DNA of 64,000 bases from Chloropicon primus (Eukaryota; Chlorophyta; Chloropicophyceae; Chloropicales; Chloropicaceae), in the NCBI GenBank assembly GCA_023205875.1, contig CP060769.1, positions 124,001-188,000 of the forward strand, in the 5' to 3' direction. Under the pieces are notes generated by a model. The model was not told where the DNA came from, searched no databases, and saw only the letters and a list, made by a program, of their open reading frames with translations. How positions within the stretch are numbered: the first letter of the stretch is position 1; the number at the start of each line of letters is the position of its first letter. The position numbers were made by a program, and so were the translations under genes. Of the stretch, positions 1-8,560 are shown in pieces.

Positions 1-646
1 CGTCATTCGCACCGCACGACCCAGCTTCTTCCGCGCTCCGAAACCCGACTTGGTCGGCTTTAGCACCCACGGGCCGCAGTGGCAGACCTTCCCTCATCGG
101 CGAGGGCTCCGGCGGTGGGCTAGGCCTCATTACTCCCCCTGGCATCCTCCTCCTCGGCGTCTCGTAGTACGCCTTGGCGTTCTTGTCCTGAACCTGATTC
201 TTCGTCCTGAGAACTCGGAGCCTCCTGACACGCATGGCAGGGGACGGCTGGTGCGACACACTCCGCACGAAGCAGTCTCCCTTCTTGGGGCTCGTGCTCG
301 GGGGCCTCACCGCCTCCTCCACCACCGAGGCCTTGCGCTCCTCGAAGTGCGTGAACAGCCCTGCGAGTGGGAAAGCGGAACAGAGGAGGAAAATGAAACG
401 TGCAGAGGTCAGCGGATAGGCCAGCGGACGCGGTGATACCATGGCTCGGAACTTACCGTGCTTGTTGTCTCTAATGATCTCTGGACTGATGAAGGAGAGC
501 TTGCTGCGAGTTTGCTTCCGGCCAGAAACCACCCTGGACGATGCCTTGAAGTTGTTCTTCACGATCTGAGCTTGAGGAGTCTTCGGACTTCTCGGAATCT
601 CCCTCTTGGGCAACGCGGGAAGGCTCGAAGGATCCCAAGATGCCAT
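1..646 (-). CDS. Unrecognised basic protein, 5' part, runs off the left edge
   Basis: Two exons can be read on the minus strand. Exon 1 runs from the ATG at 646 down to 457 and ends at a GTAAGT donor. The intron is 456-361 and ends in TCGCAG. Exon 2 starts at 360 and stays open to base 1. The splice is phase 1 and gives an uninterrupted reading of about 180 residues. The protein starts MASWDPSSLP and is rich in Lys, Arg, Pro and Ser, with many SP/TP pairs (for example RSPKTP and ETPRRR), as in a disordered nuclear or cytoskeletal protein. I see no catalytic or membrane motif and do not recognise the family. It shares a divergent upstream region with RRP40. The exon structure is well supported because both the splice signals and the phase agree; the function is unknown. 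Confidence 0.65.
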   Translation of the reverse strand, partial: MASWDPSSLPALPKREIPRSPKTPQAQIVKNNFKASSRVVSGRKQTRSKLSFISPEIIRDNKHGKFRAMVSPRPLAYPLTSARFIFLLCSAFPLAGLFTHFEERKASVVEEAVRPPSTSPKKGDCFVRSVSHQPSPAMRVRRLRVLRTKNQVQDKNAKAYYETPRRRMPGGVMRPSPPPEPSPMREGLPLRPVGAKADQVGFRSAEEAGSCGAND

Positions 647-885
647 CTTGGAGGCAGTACCAGTACAAGTACCACCGTGAAGTTGTTGCTGCTGCTTGCG
701 TTGTTGTCGTGTGGAGGTGGAGTCCTCCTCATCCGTCGCGGTGGTGCAATTCCCTCCGATGGTGTCCATGGAGCTTTGTGCGGCGAGCTGCCTCAACCAT
801 GGAGAATTGGTTTCCATCCTCGTTCTCCTCGTCGTGTTGCTCTGTTGGTCTCTCATCTGTTGGCTCTCATTTTAAATCATGAATC

Positions 886-912
886 AAAAACCTAAAACCC
901 TAAAAACCCTAA
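886..912. promoter_or_regulatory. Telobox-like CCTAAAACCCTAAAAACCCT cluster
   Basis: Three imperfect copies of the plant/algal telomeric word (CCCTAAA) lie in a row between two divergent genes. In plants, interstitial teloboxes are promoter elements of housekeeping genes. There is no long perfect array, so this is not a chromosome end. A similar AAACCTAAAAC sits directly before the V-ATPase F start codon at 3472. Confidence 0.4.
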
Positions 913-920
913 TAGTCAAT

Positions 921-1378
921 GTCAAAGGAGGAAGGGGCGATCGCGGGCTTGGAGGACGAGGAGGTGACTTTGCGTTCCTCGATCCCGCCCCTGCGTCCAC
1001 CATTGTCCCGTCTTGGCCCTCCCTCGAGAGAGACCCGACCCTCTGGAGCTCTGGATTGAAACGGAGGCCGGAAAGGTCGATGTCACAAAGGAGGAAGGAA
1101 GGGGCTGAGATCGGCGATCGCGGGCTTGGAGGACGAGGAGGTGACTTTGCGTTCCTCGATCCCTCCCCTGCGTCCACCATTGTCCCGTCTTGGCCTTCCC
1201 TCGAGAGAGACCCGACCCTCTGGAGCTCTGGATTGAAACGGAGGCCGGAAAGGTCGATGTCACAAAGGAGGAAGGAAGGGGCTGAGATCGGCGATCGCGG
1301 GCTTGGAGGACGAGGAGGTGACTTTGCGTTCCTCGATCCCTCCCCTGCGTCCACCATTGTCCCGTCTTGGCCTTCCCA
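921..1378. repeat. Tandem repeat, 177-bp period, about 2.6 copies
   Basis: Copies begin near 921, 1084 and 1261. The second and third are spaced exactly 177 bp apart and are almost identical; the first lacks about 14 bp. The last copy is cut at 1378. A short piece of the unit (AAAGGAGGAAGGGGCTTGAG) reappears just before the RRP40 start at 1465, so the repeat probably arose by duplication of the RRP40 promoter or leader. Confidence 0.85.
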
Positions 1379-1464
1379 ATGTCCCACTCCCCGTCTTGGC
1401 CAAGAGCGCCCTCAAGAGAGGCCACGGAAATTTGTCCAAAGGAGGAAGGGGCTTGAGATCGACG

Positions 1465-2298
1465 ATGGCGATGAGCACGGCGGCGGACGGGGGAGGGCCG
1501 AGGAGGTGCGTGCCGGGTGAGGTGGTGGCACAAGTACCTCGAGAGGAACCGGTGACGACGACGGTTCGCCTTGGTAGCGGAACAACGCAAGAGAAAGCAG
1601 ACGGGAAGACCATCCTCATCAGAACGACCAAGGCAGGAGTGCTGAGGCAGACAGGGAAAGCGGCCTCGAAGCGCTACTGGGTGGAGACGAGGCATCAGAG
1701 GTACGTGCCGACAATGGAGGACCTCGTCGTGGGAATCGTATTGGACTGCCACGGTGAGAATTACTCGGTGGACATCGGTGGGCCACAGCATGCTCTACTC
1801 CCGATCCTGGACTTCACCGGTGCCACGAGGAGGAACAGACCCATGCTCGGTTACGGCGATGTGGTGTACGCAAGCGTCTCGCTTGCCGACAGGGACATTG
1901 ACCCCATGGTCACCTGCGTGGAGAAGAACTCGAATCGATCCAAGGGTCTGGGGCCACTCAAGGGGGGCTACGTCGTCAAGGTGGCCACCGGTTTCTCTCG
2001 TGACTTGCTCTCTGGGAGCAACGGCGTGGACGAGGAGGAGGAGGAGGGGCTGGGAACGAGTCCTTCCAATGTCCTGGCTCTTCTCGGGGAGAGTTTGCAG
2101 TACGAGTGCTGTTTGGGAGTGAACGGGTGCCTCTGGGTGAAGGGGGAAACTCACGCGGAGACCTTGCTCATCAAGAACGCAATCCTCAACTCTCAGAACA
2201 TAAGCTTGAGCGATTCGGGTCGAGAGGCGAGGAAGAGGGTGAAGTGGATGATAGAGGAGCTGTTGAAGAAGCACAATGCGAGTACTGTCGAGGACTAG
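1465..2298 (+). CDS. RRP40: Exosome complex component RRP40 (EXOSC3)
   Basis: Product of 277 aa, a cap subunit of the RNA exosome that binds and guides RNA into the core for 3'-5' processing or decay, in nucleus and cytoplasm. An N-terminal PGEVV segment is followed by an S1 domain at about residues 78-155, with RYVPTMEDLVVGIV, NYSVDIGG and the family signature GATRRNRP. A KH domain follows at about 185-260, with GVNGCLWVKG in place of the usual GxxG loop region. Length fits the family (human about 275 aa). I chose the ATG at 1465 because it gives the family's usual N terminus; the frame stays open further upstream, but only through the tandem repeat. The ATG at 1471 is an alternative. The neighbour on the right is convergent, with a 160-bp gap. 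A TGTACA lies about 25 bp after the stop. Confidence 0.93.
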   Translation: MAMSTAADGGGPRRCVPGEVVAQVPREEPVTTTVRLGSGTTQEKADGKTILIRTTKAGVLRQTGKAASKRYWVETRHQRYVPTMEDLVVGIVLDCHGENYSVDIGGPQHALLPILDFTGATRRNRPMLGYGDVVYASVSLADRDIDPMVTCVEKNSNRSKGLGPLKGGYVVKVATGFSRDLLSGSNGVDEEEEEGLGTSPSNVLALLGESLQYECCLGVNGCLWVKGETHAETLLIKNAILNSQNISLSDSGREARKRVKWMIEELLKKHNASTVED

Positions 2299-2458
2299 GC
2301 AGTGGCCGGACCCCCGCCCCTCCCTTGTACACATTTGCCTACAATTACATGTTCCCCTTTATATAAATAAGAGTTAAACCACCGACGTCTTCGCTTCGTT
2401 GGCTTGGGGGTGCGCTTGTACCATAAAAGTTATCTAAAGCAAATTTGAGCTTTCTCAA

Positions 2459-2839
2459 TCAGCTCTGTGCCTTGGCCTGTGCTTTCGCTTTCTTCGCCGT
2501 CCTCTTCTCCGTCGCCTGAGCCATCCGGATGGCTCTCTCCTTGGCTTTCGCCACCCTCAGCCTCAGCGCCTGCATGTCCTTCGCGCACTGCTGCGCTTTC
2601 TGCGCGTAATGAGGCACCAGGTCCATGGTGGCCTTGAGGTCCATCGATTGACTCCCTCCGAGGTCACACCACTTCAGCTCCTCTTTCGCTTCCGTCACAA
2701 TCTGGAGAACTCGTTCTTGTTGCTTCCTCACCTCCACGACGGATTTGTTGATTCTTTCGATGTTGGGCACGTAAGGCTCCACCAGAATGCGAGCAAAGGA
2801 CTCGCCCGATGGAGGCTCTTCCTCCTTGCACGCCGCCAT
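2459..2839 (-). CDS. Small coiled-coil protein, possibly snapin/BLOC-1-like
   Basis: Single-exon gene of 126 aa starting MAACKEEEPP. Two helical, coiled-coil-prone stretches are visible (about residues 30-60 and 75-115), separated by a short hydrophilic loop, with a very basic Ala/Lys-rich tail (KKAKAQAKAQ). The order of features (VEPYVPNIERIN, then a VxxVRKQQERVL heptad, then a second helix ending KAKERAIRMAQ) recalls snapin, a BLOC-1 and BORC subunit that tethers endosomal membranes. The match is by overall pattern only. There is no transmembrane segment or signal. It is convergent with RRP40 and divergent from V-ATPase F, another endomembrane protein. I am fairly sure it is a gene; the family is a guess. 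Confidence 0.55.
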   Translation of the reverse strand: MAACKEEEPPSGESFARILVEPYVPNIERINKSVVEVRKQQERVLQIVTEAKEELKWCDLGGSQSMDLKATMDLVPHYAQKAQQCAKDMQALRLRVAKAKERAIRMAQATEKRTAKKAKAQAKAQS

Positions 2840-3471
2840 CGTCGCCAGTCAGCCTGCTTGCCCGTCCTCTCCACTTCAAGCAAGCTGCACTTCTTCAGAC
2901 ACCTTCACGCCTCCTTCCGTGCGACCAAGTCGTCCAGCTCGCCAATGGAAAGATGCCGATACGCAATTTCGTCCCCCTGTCCTCTCCCTTGCCACTCTCC
3001 CCACCTTGGCGGACCTCACCGCGGCATCGATGCCCTTCCCCTCCTCGTCGTCGAGGTCTCCAGTTGATCCCGCTCTCGCCCACGAACTCGAGGCACCCCG
3101 AAGACCAAAACGGATTAAGCGACCGTCCTATCGAAAGATCTCGAACTTCTCTTTCGTCCCGAACCGTTTCTCCCCCTTCCCCTCCCCTTCTACCCTCTCC
3201 TTACCGTCGCTCTCTGCCTTTCACCCACACGAATGATCCCCTCCCTCTCGGCACCACTTCATGCACTTGTACTCGGTCACTCCGGTCGCCAAATGAGTCA
3301 ACCAAGGTACCAACGGAAAGCCCGTGAGATGATTCTTCTCCCAGCAACGCTCTCCAACCCTCCACCTCTCTTCCTCGGCCTCCACTCGGCCCAACGCACC
3401 TCCCTCTCTCTCTCTGAGATGCTGCTCTGCTGCTGGAGGATTTTGTGATTCTCAACAGAAAACCTAAAACG
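2840..3471. other. Divergent intergenic region, snapin-like / V-ATPase F
   Basis: No convincing gene. It holds a CGAAAGATC site at 3132-3140, a 44-bp dispersed element at 3278-3321 that recurs upstream of FtsHi, and a CT run at 3401-3417. A telobox-like AAACCTAAAAC lies directly before the next ATG. Confidence 0.55.
3278..3321 (+). repeat. 44-bp dispersed intergenic element, copy 1
   Basis: About 38 of 44 bases match 45707-45750. Shared blocks in order are CACTCCGG, CGCCAAA, GAGTCAA, AGGTACCAA and GGAAAGC. Both copies lie between two divergent genes. Its nature (transposon remnant or regulatory module) is unknown. Confidence 0.6.
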
Positions 3472-4144
3472 ATGGCGCAGCAGCAGCAGGGGACGAGTGC
3501 CCAGGACGGTTCGCTCATCGCGTTAATAGGCGACGAGGTGAGGCACGGGAGACGACGCGACCGAGTCTTCCTCCCCTCCTCTTCACTCCACTCCTTTCCA
3601 AAAAAAAAGAAAGAAAAAGAAAACTGACCACGAACAAACCAAACTCCTTCCCCAATGATAATGATATATATATCTATCTGGCTTTAGGATACTGTGACCG
3701 GGTTCCTCTTGGCCGGCGTAGGGCACAAGGACTTCCGTCAGAACACGAACTACCTCATCGTGGATTCGAGTAAGTGGCTGGACTCGCAGGGGGTTCATCT
3801 TTCGCCAACCCAACTGCAGAGTTGTTGCTCTCCTCCTCCCCTCTCTCTCTCTCTCTCTTGTCTGACAGGATGCCCCTCTCTCTCTCTCTCTCTCTCTCTT
3901 TCTCTGTGGATCGATAGAAACGACGACGAAGGAGATCGAGTCAACGTTTTTGAGCTTCTCGCAGCGCACGGACGTTGCCATCATCATCATCGCGCAGAAC
4001 GTGGCGAATGAGATAAGGCACCTTATCGAACGGTATGACAAGGCCATTCCAGCGATTTTGGAGATTCCGGCCAAGGACCAGCCGTATGACCCAAGCCAGG
4101 ACACCATGCTCACCCGTGTGAAGACCCTGCTTGGCATCCAGTAG
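3472..4144 (+). CDS. V-type proton ATPase subunit F
   Basis: Three exons: 3472-3537, 3688-3769 and 3918-4144. The introns are 150 and 148 bp, with donors GTGAGG and GTAAGT and acceptors TTTAG and GATAG. Joined, they give 124 aa, the normal family length. Subunit F is a small subunit of the V1 central stalk that helps couple ATP hydrolysis to proton pumping in vacuolar and endosomal membranes. Family hallmarks read across the splice sites: ALIGDE then DTVTGFLLAGVG, then an acidic ST-rich segment (TKEIESTFLSF), then AIIIIAQNVANEIRHLI and the signature PAILEIPAKDQPYDPSQDTML. Intron 2 contains two long CT runs. It is convergent with the next gene, with a 122-bp gap. Confidence 0.95.
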
Positions 4145-4266
4145 GTGGTGGATGGGCCTGTCACTCTTTGTCATGTACAATAGACTTGTTTTCGATCGCA
4201 ACCCTTGCGGCCGTTCCTCGTCGGCAGCTGTTTCGCTCTCGAAGGGAAGAGGGCAGGAAGAATAAA

Positions 4267-6079
4267 TTACAGCCGAAGAGTTGCAAGCAACTCGCTTACG
4301 AGCACACGCGTGTAACGTGCGCTCTCCTTCTCCACTTTCTTCAGCTTTTTCATGGAATCCTTCAAGAAGTTTGTCAGGCGCCTTTGAAGGTCTTCGTCGG
4401 TCTCCAGCACGGTTTTGCCATCGACTGTGCCAAAGAGAGAGAGAGAGAGATGCGGGCAAGAGAGAAACGTGTCAGCGCGGCGAGTCAAGACAAGAGCAAG
4501 AGCAAGAGCCAATTCACTCACCGTGCGAAGGAAGGCAAGACAGGAACAGGTCGAGCATCTTCACCATGTCGTGGAGCCCCCAGAGCCCATGCTTCCCGCC
4601 CACGCTGTGATTCAGGGCTTGATCCAGGTCGCCTTCCAGGATTTGCCTCTCGAGCTCCTCGAGAGACTCTGCTGGAATGGGCCGGGGGCGGGCCGCGAGA
4701 GTGCAAATGTCGTCCCACAGGTAATGGCCTATCAGGCTGAGTGCGTGCCTGCTGACGTCGGGGCCGTGGTTTGCTGCACTTTCAAAGTAGATGTCCCTCA
4801 CTACGCGTCTGAGAGCGTAGTGGGCGCTCGAGCACTTGAGGCCGATCGCCTCATCTGTGTTCTCCCCCTCGCCCCAGGTCCTCCGGTGGGCGCCCATGAA
4901 GTGCTTGTAGACCACTCTCAGGGTGGGAAACCCATCGATTTGGCTCAGCATTTGACAGATGATAGCGAGGCCAAGATCGTAGACCATCCCGCCCGGGCTG
5001 CTTGCGCAGACTTGTGTCAGGTAGTAAATCACTTCCGCAACTTTTTGGGGGCTCTCGGAGTAATTCACGCCGCCTTGCTCTTTTCGTCTCACCAACGAAG
5101 CGTGCAAGATGTTCAGAGTGCTCAGCATCACCAGTGAGTTGTTCCCGCTGCAGCTGAGGCATCCCTTCAGCTGCCTCGTCGCCTTCTCCGTCAGGAGAGT
5201 CGAGGGGGACTTCGAGTCCTTGGACTCCTCCTCGATCCCGCCGGTGGATGCGGAGGAGCAAAGGTTCTTCGAGGCAAAGTGGCCGGCGAAGACGTCCTCT
5301 GACTCCTCCTCGTGCCCACCACACAGTTTCTCTAACCACAGTAGCCTCCCGCCGTCCGGGCCAGCCCCGGAGGACGAGGGGGAGCCCAGGGTGCGGAGGT
5401 TGCCGTTCAGCCACCGGCCGCTCAGAAGCTCGTCCGTCAGGAGGTCCTGGCACTCCACAAGGTCGATTCCGAAATCCTCGCAAGCATCTGAGCACAGCTT
5501 CAGCTCCTGGACTGTGCTGCCCGCCCTCGATTCGCCGGAGCTCCCCTCGCTGCGAAACGCGCCCTCGCAGGCCTTGGCAAAGTCGGCCAGATCCAAGAAC
5601 AGAACAGGCTCCTGGTCCTCGTTCTCGGCCGTCCCAATGTCCTTCCATATCTGCTTCGCGAGCGCGTCCATCTTCGACGCCGCCACGAGGTCGCTCTGGA
5701 TCTTCGCCTTCTCCTCGTACCGCCTCTGGACCTCCTCCTCGTCCTCCGCTCCGCCCTTCGCCCCCTGCTCCCTCTTGAGCTTGCTCAGCCTCTCCTGCGT
5801 TTTCTCCTGCAGAACCTTCCTCCTCTGCCGGTGCTCGAGGATGGACTCCACGCTGAACCTCCCCGCCGGCTTCCGCTTCTTCCCCAACCTCCCAACACCA
5901 CCATGCCCCTTCGCTCCTCCTCCCATCCCTTCGCAGGCATCACTGCTGGATGCCTTGGCCTTTGTCGTTTTGGCGTCGCCCCCGAGGACGCGGGAAACGA
6001 CACAGCCGTGCTTGGACTTGGCAGCATCGAAGGGGGACTCCAAGTCGAAGTTCAGGTCGTCCAGGTCGTCCTCCACCAT
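4267..6079 (-). CDS. Unrecognised 571-aa protein; SLF2/NSE-like only as a guess
   Basis: Two exons on the minus strand: 6079-4522, then an intron 4521-4425 (donor GTGAGT, acceptor GGCACAG, containing a CT run), then 4424-4267. The splice is phase 1 and gives 571 aa. The N terminus is acidic (MVEDDLDDLNFDLESP), followed by a Gly-rich stretch, a basic coiled region (EHRQRRKVLQEKTQERLSKL) and a large helical C-terminal part from about residue 290, with many Leu and short loops such as LLTDELLSGRWL and DLGLAIICQML. The acidic N terminus plus all-helical C-terminal domain resembles the SMC5/6 loader SLF2/CANIN family, but I see no diagnostic motif. No transmembrane helix or signal peptide is evident. 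It is convergent with V-ATPase F. Gene structure is well supported; the function is not. Confidence 0.75.
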
Positions 6080-6181
6080 CGCCCTCGCCCTCCTCGCCCT
6101 TGCGCAGAGCGGATCCCTTCGTCGTCCGCTTCCGTGGCGGGAAGATGGATGGTGATCTGTTTGGCGGGAAGATGGTGATCA

Positions 6182-6217
<36 letters not shown>

Positions 6218-6615
6218 GGCGGTGATGAGGATCAGGATGAGGATTAAGGGAGAGATAAGATCCTCTCTCTCTCTCTCTCTCTTGAAGCCCCTGTGTCAGC
6301 TTCTGTCCGCTTGATCATCCATGAGCTCAATCACAGAGAGTGAGTGAGTGAGTGAGTGGTTTGCGTCTTGTGTGTGAACCAATCAATCAATCAATTATCC
6401 TCTGATTCCTTTCTCCCATCAAGTGTGAGGCTCTACGGAAAATAGCAGGAGGAAGGAATCACAACATAGGTGGAGGCCATCACGATCCCTCCTCTCCTCC
6501 AGCATGGTAATATAGGGATGGATGGAGGCAAGGGAAAGGCATTGGGAGGGGATACACGACAGCGCGCACACCTTGATTATAACTGCACATAGTGTTGCTT
6601 GTCGATATCTTCTTG
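6080..6615. other. Intergenic region with GA/CT and GAGT microsatellites
   Basis: This is the upstream region of the 571-aa gene and the 3' flank of the first acyltransferase, both minus-strand. It contains a GA run at about 6184-6213, a CT run at about 6262-6282, a short GAGT/GTGA run near 6339-6357 and AATC repeats near 6380-6395. I see no gene. Confidence 0.55.
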
Positions 6616-8106
6616 TTAGAACATCTTGTTCAGGATTGGCAGCTTGCGCACGTAGAAGCCAAGCGGCCAACATACAATCTGACCAACAACGAAGAGGAAG
6701 GCCCAGCCGTACCAGACAGAGCTCTCCGAGAGCGCCGCGATGTTGCCGTCGTCCTTTATCGTGAGGAAAACCATGCCTTTGAAAACGATGTGAGTACCCG
6801 CGGCCTTGAGGATCTCGATGAGAGTGATCATCACGACGTTCAGGGGCAGGAACTGGATGACGTACACGATGTACGCCGACGCACCGGCGTTGCGCACGAG
6901 CTTGCTCTGTGGACTTGCGTTGAAGTGCTGGTGGAACAGCTGGATCATGGCGAGGGTCATGACCACGGCAAAGGCTGGCGGAGCCAATTGCGATGCCAGT
7001 ATCACATCGATGTGAAGGTTCTTTATGGGGATGGTAAACTTGCCCACGGCAACGAAGTACAATCCCCAAAAGCCTACCGTGATGACACGCAACGTCCAGA
7101 CCACCCAGGTCTTCATCTCCTCCACGCTCTTCAACCAGTCGTTGCGGCCACCGAGCACTCCCGCCGCGAAGAAGGGAATGTACATGGCTATGCCGTACGT
7201 CCACATGTTCATGCCTCCCAAGTTGTTCCACTTGCCCCCCGTGCCGAAAGCTTGAGCTCCAAACTTTTTGCTGAGTCCATAGAACCCACCGCCAAGACCC
7301 ATGCCGATCACCAGCAAGACAAACGGGTGAGGCATGCCGAGCTTCACCTTGGGCGTGAACTGGGCGACGACGGCGTACGCGATGCTGAAGTTCAGCAGCC
7401 ACAGGATGAACCAGCAAACGCCTGGATCATAACGGTAGTGTCGATCCACTCCCGCGTAAGCTTGCTCGAACAAATCAGCAAGAGGACCAACCAGCGTGGA
7501 CCAAAGCAAGAAAGGCCCTCCGAGTCGAACGATCTTGTCCGCGACAAAGGCCCTGAACCCCTTGCGGTCCAAGCTCTTTGGGCAAAAGTATCCGGATATG
7601 AGGAAGAAGGCGGCCATGAAGTAGCTTTGGTTGATCGACAGAATCCACTGCGTAATGGTAACGAAAGGTTTCTGGTTCGCTGGATCGATGATCAGGGTCT
7701 GGATGCCTTGACCTTCATTGAAGAACATGCACATGGTGTGGTGCGTGACAACAACGAACGTGAGGAAAGTTTTCATGTTCGTTAAGTAAATCACCTCACG
7801 CTTCACCGCGGGCTGGGCGTCATCGACGACGACGACCTCGATGCCAGCAGCAGGTGCTCCTCCTTCGTCCCGCCTCTGTCCAGCAGCACCGGCAGCGCCG
7901 AGAAGGGACCGCTTCTCCCCAGTTGATGTTTCATCCTCCTTTCTCCGAGGCCAAAGGACACAAAACAGGCCAAGCAAGCCAAACAGGGCAAAGTTCACTG
8001 CATTGAAGTACGCCGAGTCCTTGGTTACTTTGGTATCACCGGGATGAGCATACCTCCAGCCTGCCAGACCGAGGAACAAAACCGATATCACCGTGGTAAG
8101 CCACAT
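6616..8106 (-). CDS. Acyltransferase-3 family membrane protein, array copy 1
   Basis: Product of 496 aa, the most diverged member of a five-gene tandem array. The family (PF01757-type, as in bacterial OafA/OpgC and eukaryotic relatives) moves acyl groups onto sugars or other acceptors across a membrane. Family features: a His-His pair at about residues 112-113 in KTFLTFVVVTHHT, where the catalytic His is expected; SYFMAAFFLISGYF in the next helix; and the RKGFRAFVADKIVRLGGPF block. About ten hydrophobic helices follow. The loop between helix 2 and the HH helix is short here (about 50 residues) compared with the other copies. The C terminus is LPILNKMF, as in all copies. I start at MWLTT (8106) because all copies share it. 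Confidence 0.85.
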   Translation of the reverse strand: MWLTTVISVLFLGLAGWRYAHPGDTKVTKDSAYFNAVNFALFGLLGLFCVLWPRRKEDETSTGEKRSLLGAAGAAGQRRDEGGAPAAGIEVVVVDDAQPAVKREVIYLTNMKTFLTFVVVTHHTMCMFFNEGQGIQTLIIDPANQKPFVTITQWILSINQSYFMAAFFLISGYFCPKSLDRKGFRAFVADKIVRLGGPFLLWSTLVGPLADLFEQAYAGVDRHYRYDPGVCWFILWLLNFSIAYAVVAQFTPKVKLGMPHPFVLLVIGMGLGGGFYGLSKKFGAQAFGTGGKWNNLGGMNMWTYGIAMYIPFFAAGVLGGRNDWLKSVEEMKTWVVWTLRVITVGFWGLYFVAVGKFTIPIKNLHIDVILASQLAPPAFAVVMTLAMIQLFHQHFNASPQSKLVRNAGASAYIVYVIQFLPLNVVMITLIEILKAAGTHIVFKGMVFLTIKDDGNIAALSESSVWYGWAFLFVVGQIVCWPLGFYVRKLPILNKMF

Positions 8107-8560
8107 CTTGTGCAACCCACCCAATGGTGTTCGTCTTGGATAGATAGATATCCCTAGTCCCTAGACTTTGACGTGTCGATAGAAGTTGGTCTCGATGATA
8201 TGCTTGTGTTCGCAGATGGCAAGGATAGGACAACGTGGGGATTCACCAGTGCCCCATTGCTTTGCAGCCACCCTGGAACAGGATCTGTCTTCGCTTTGTT
8301 GCTCACCGAAACGAACCGGGAGAAAAGTGAGAAGAGCAAAGCGGAAGAAAAGTGTCCACGGGATCAGGACACGTCGGATGCTGACGGTTCACGCTCGGAT
8401 TGGGGGGGAAGGGGGGTGATGGAGGCTTCGATGGGACGTGAAGGGATGGGATGGGGTGGGATGCCATGTAATGCAGGTGGCAAGCATCGTCCCTTCTTCT
8501 TCTTCTTCTTCTTCATCAAAGAAACAATGGGTTTGTTATTAATACACAGTTAGTAACGTT
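8107..8560. other. Intergenic region between acyltransferase copies 1 and 2
   Basis: Upstream region of copy 1 and 3' flank of copy 2. It is not similar to the spacers between the other copies, which fits copy 1 being the oldest duplicate. It contains a TTC run at about 8492-8512 and a G-rich patch near 8401-8420. I see no gene. Confidence 0.5.

Larger units (their letters stand above)
647..1464. other. Divergent intergenic region between left-edge gene and RRP40
   Basis: No gene is seen here. The stretch holds telomere-like CCCTAAA words near 886-912 and, from 921, a tandem repeat of 177-bp period. Reading frames through the repeat stay open on both strands only because 177 is a multiple of three. 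Confidence 0.6.

Noticed and set aside
886-912. True telomere or chromosome end
   Set aside because: Only three imperfect copies are present, with genes on both sides.
921-1378. CRISPR array
   Set aside because: Units abut directly with no variable spacers, and the genome is eukaryotic.
884-1791. Repeat-containing protein with 59-residue units upstream of RRP40
   Set aside because: The 177-bp period is a multiple of three, so frames stay open on both strands. Codon use is unlike the real genes and one frame runs into RRP40 leader sequence.
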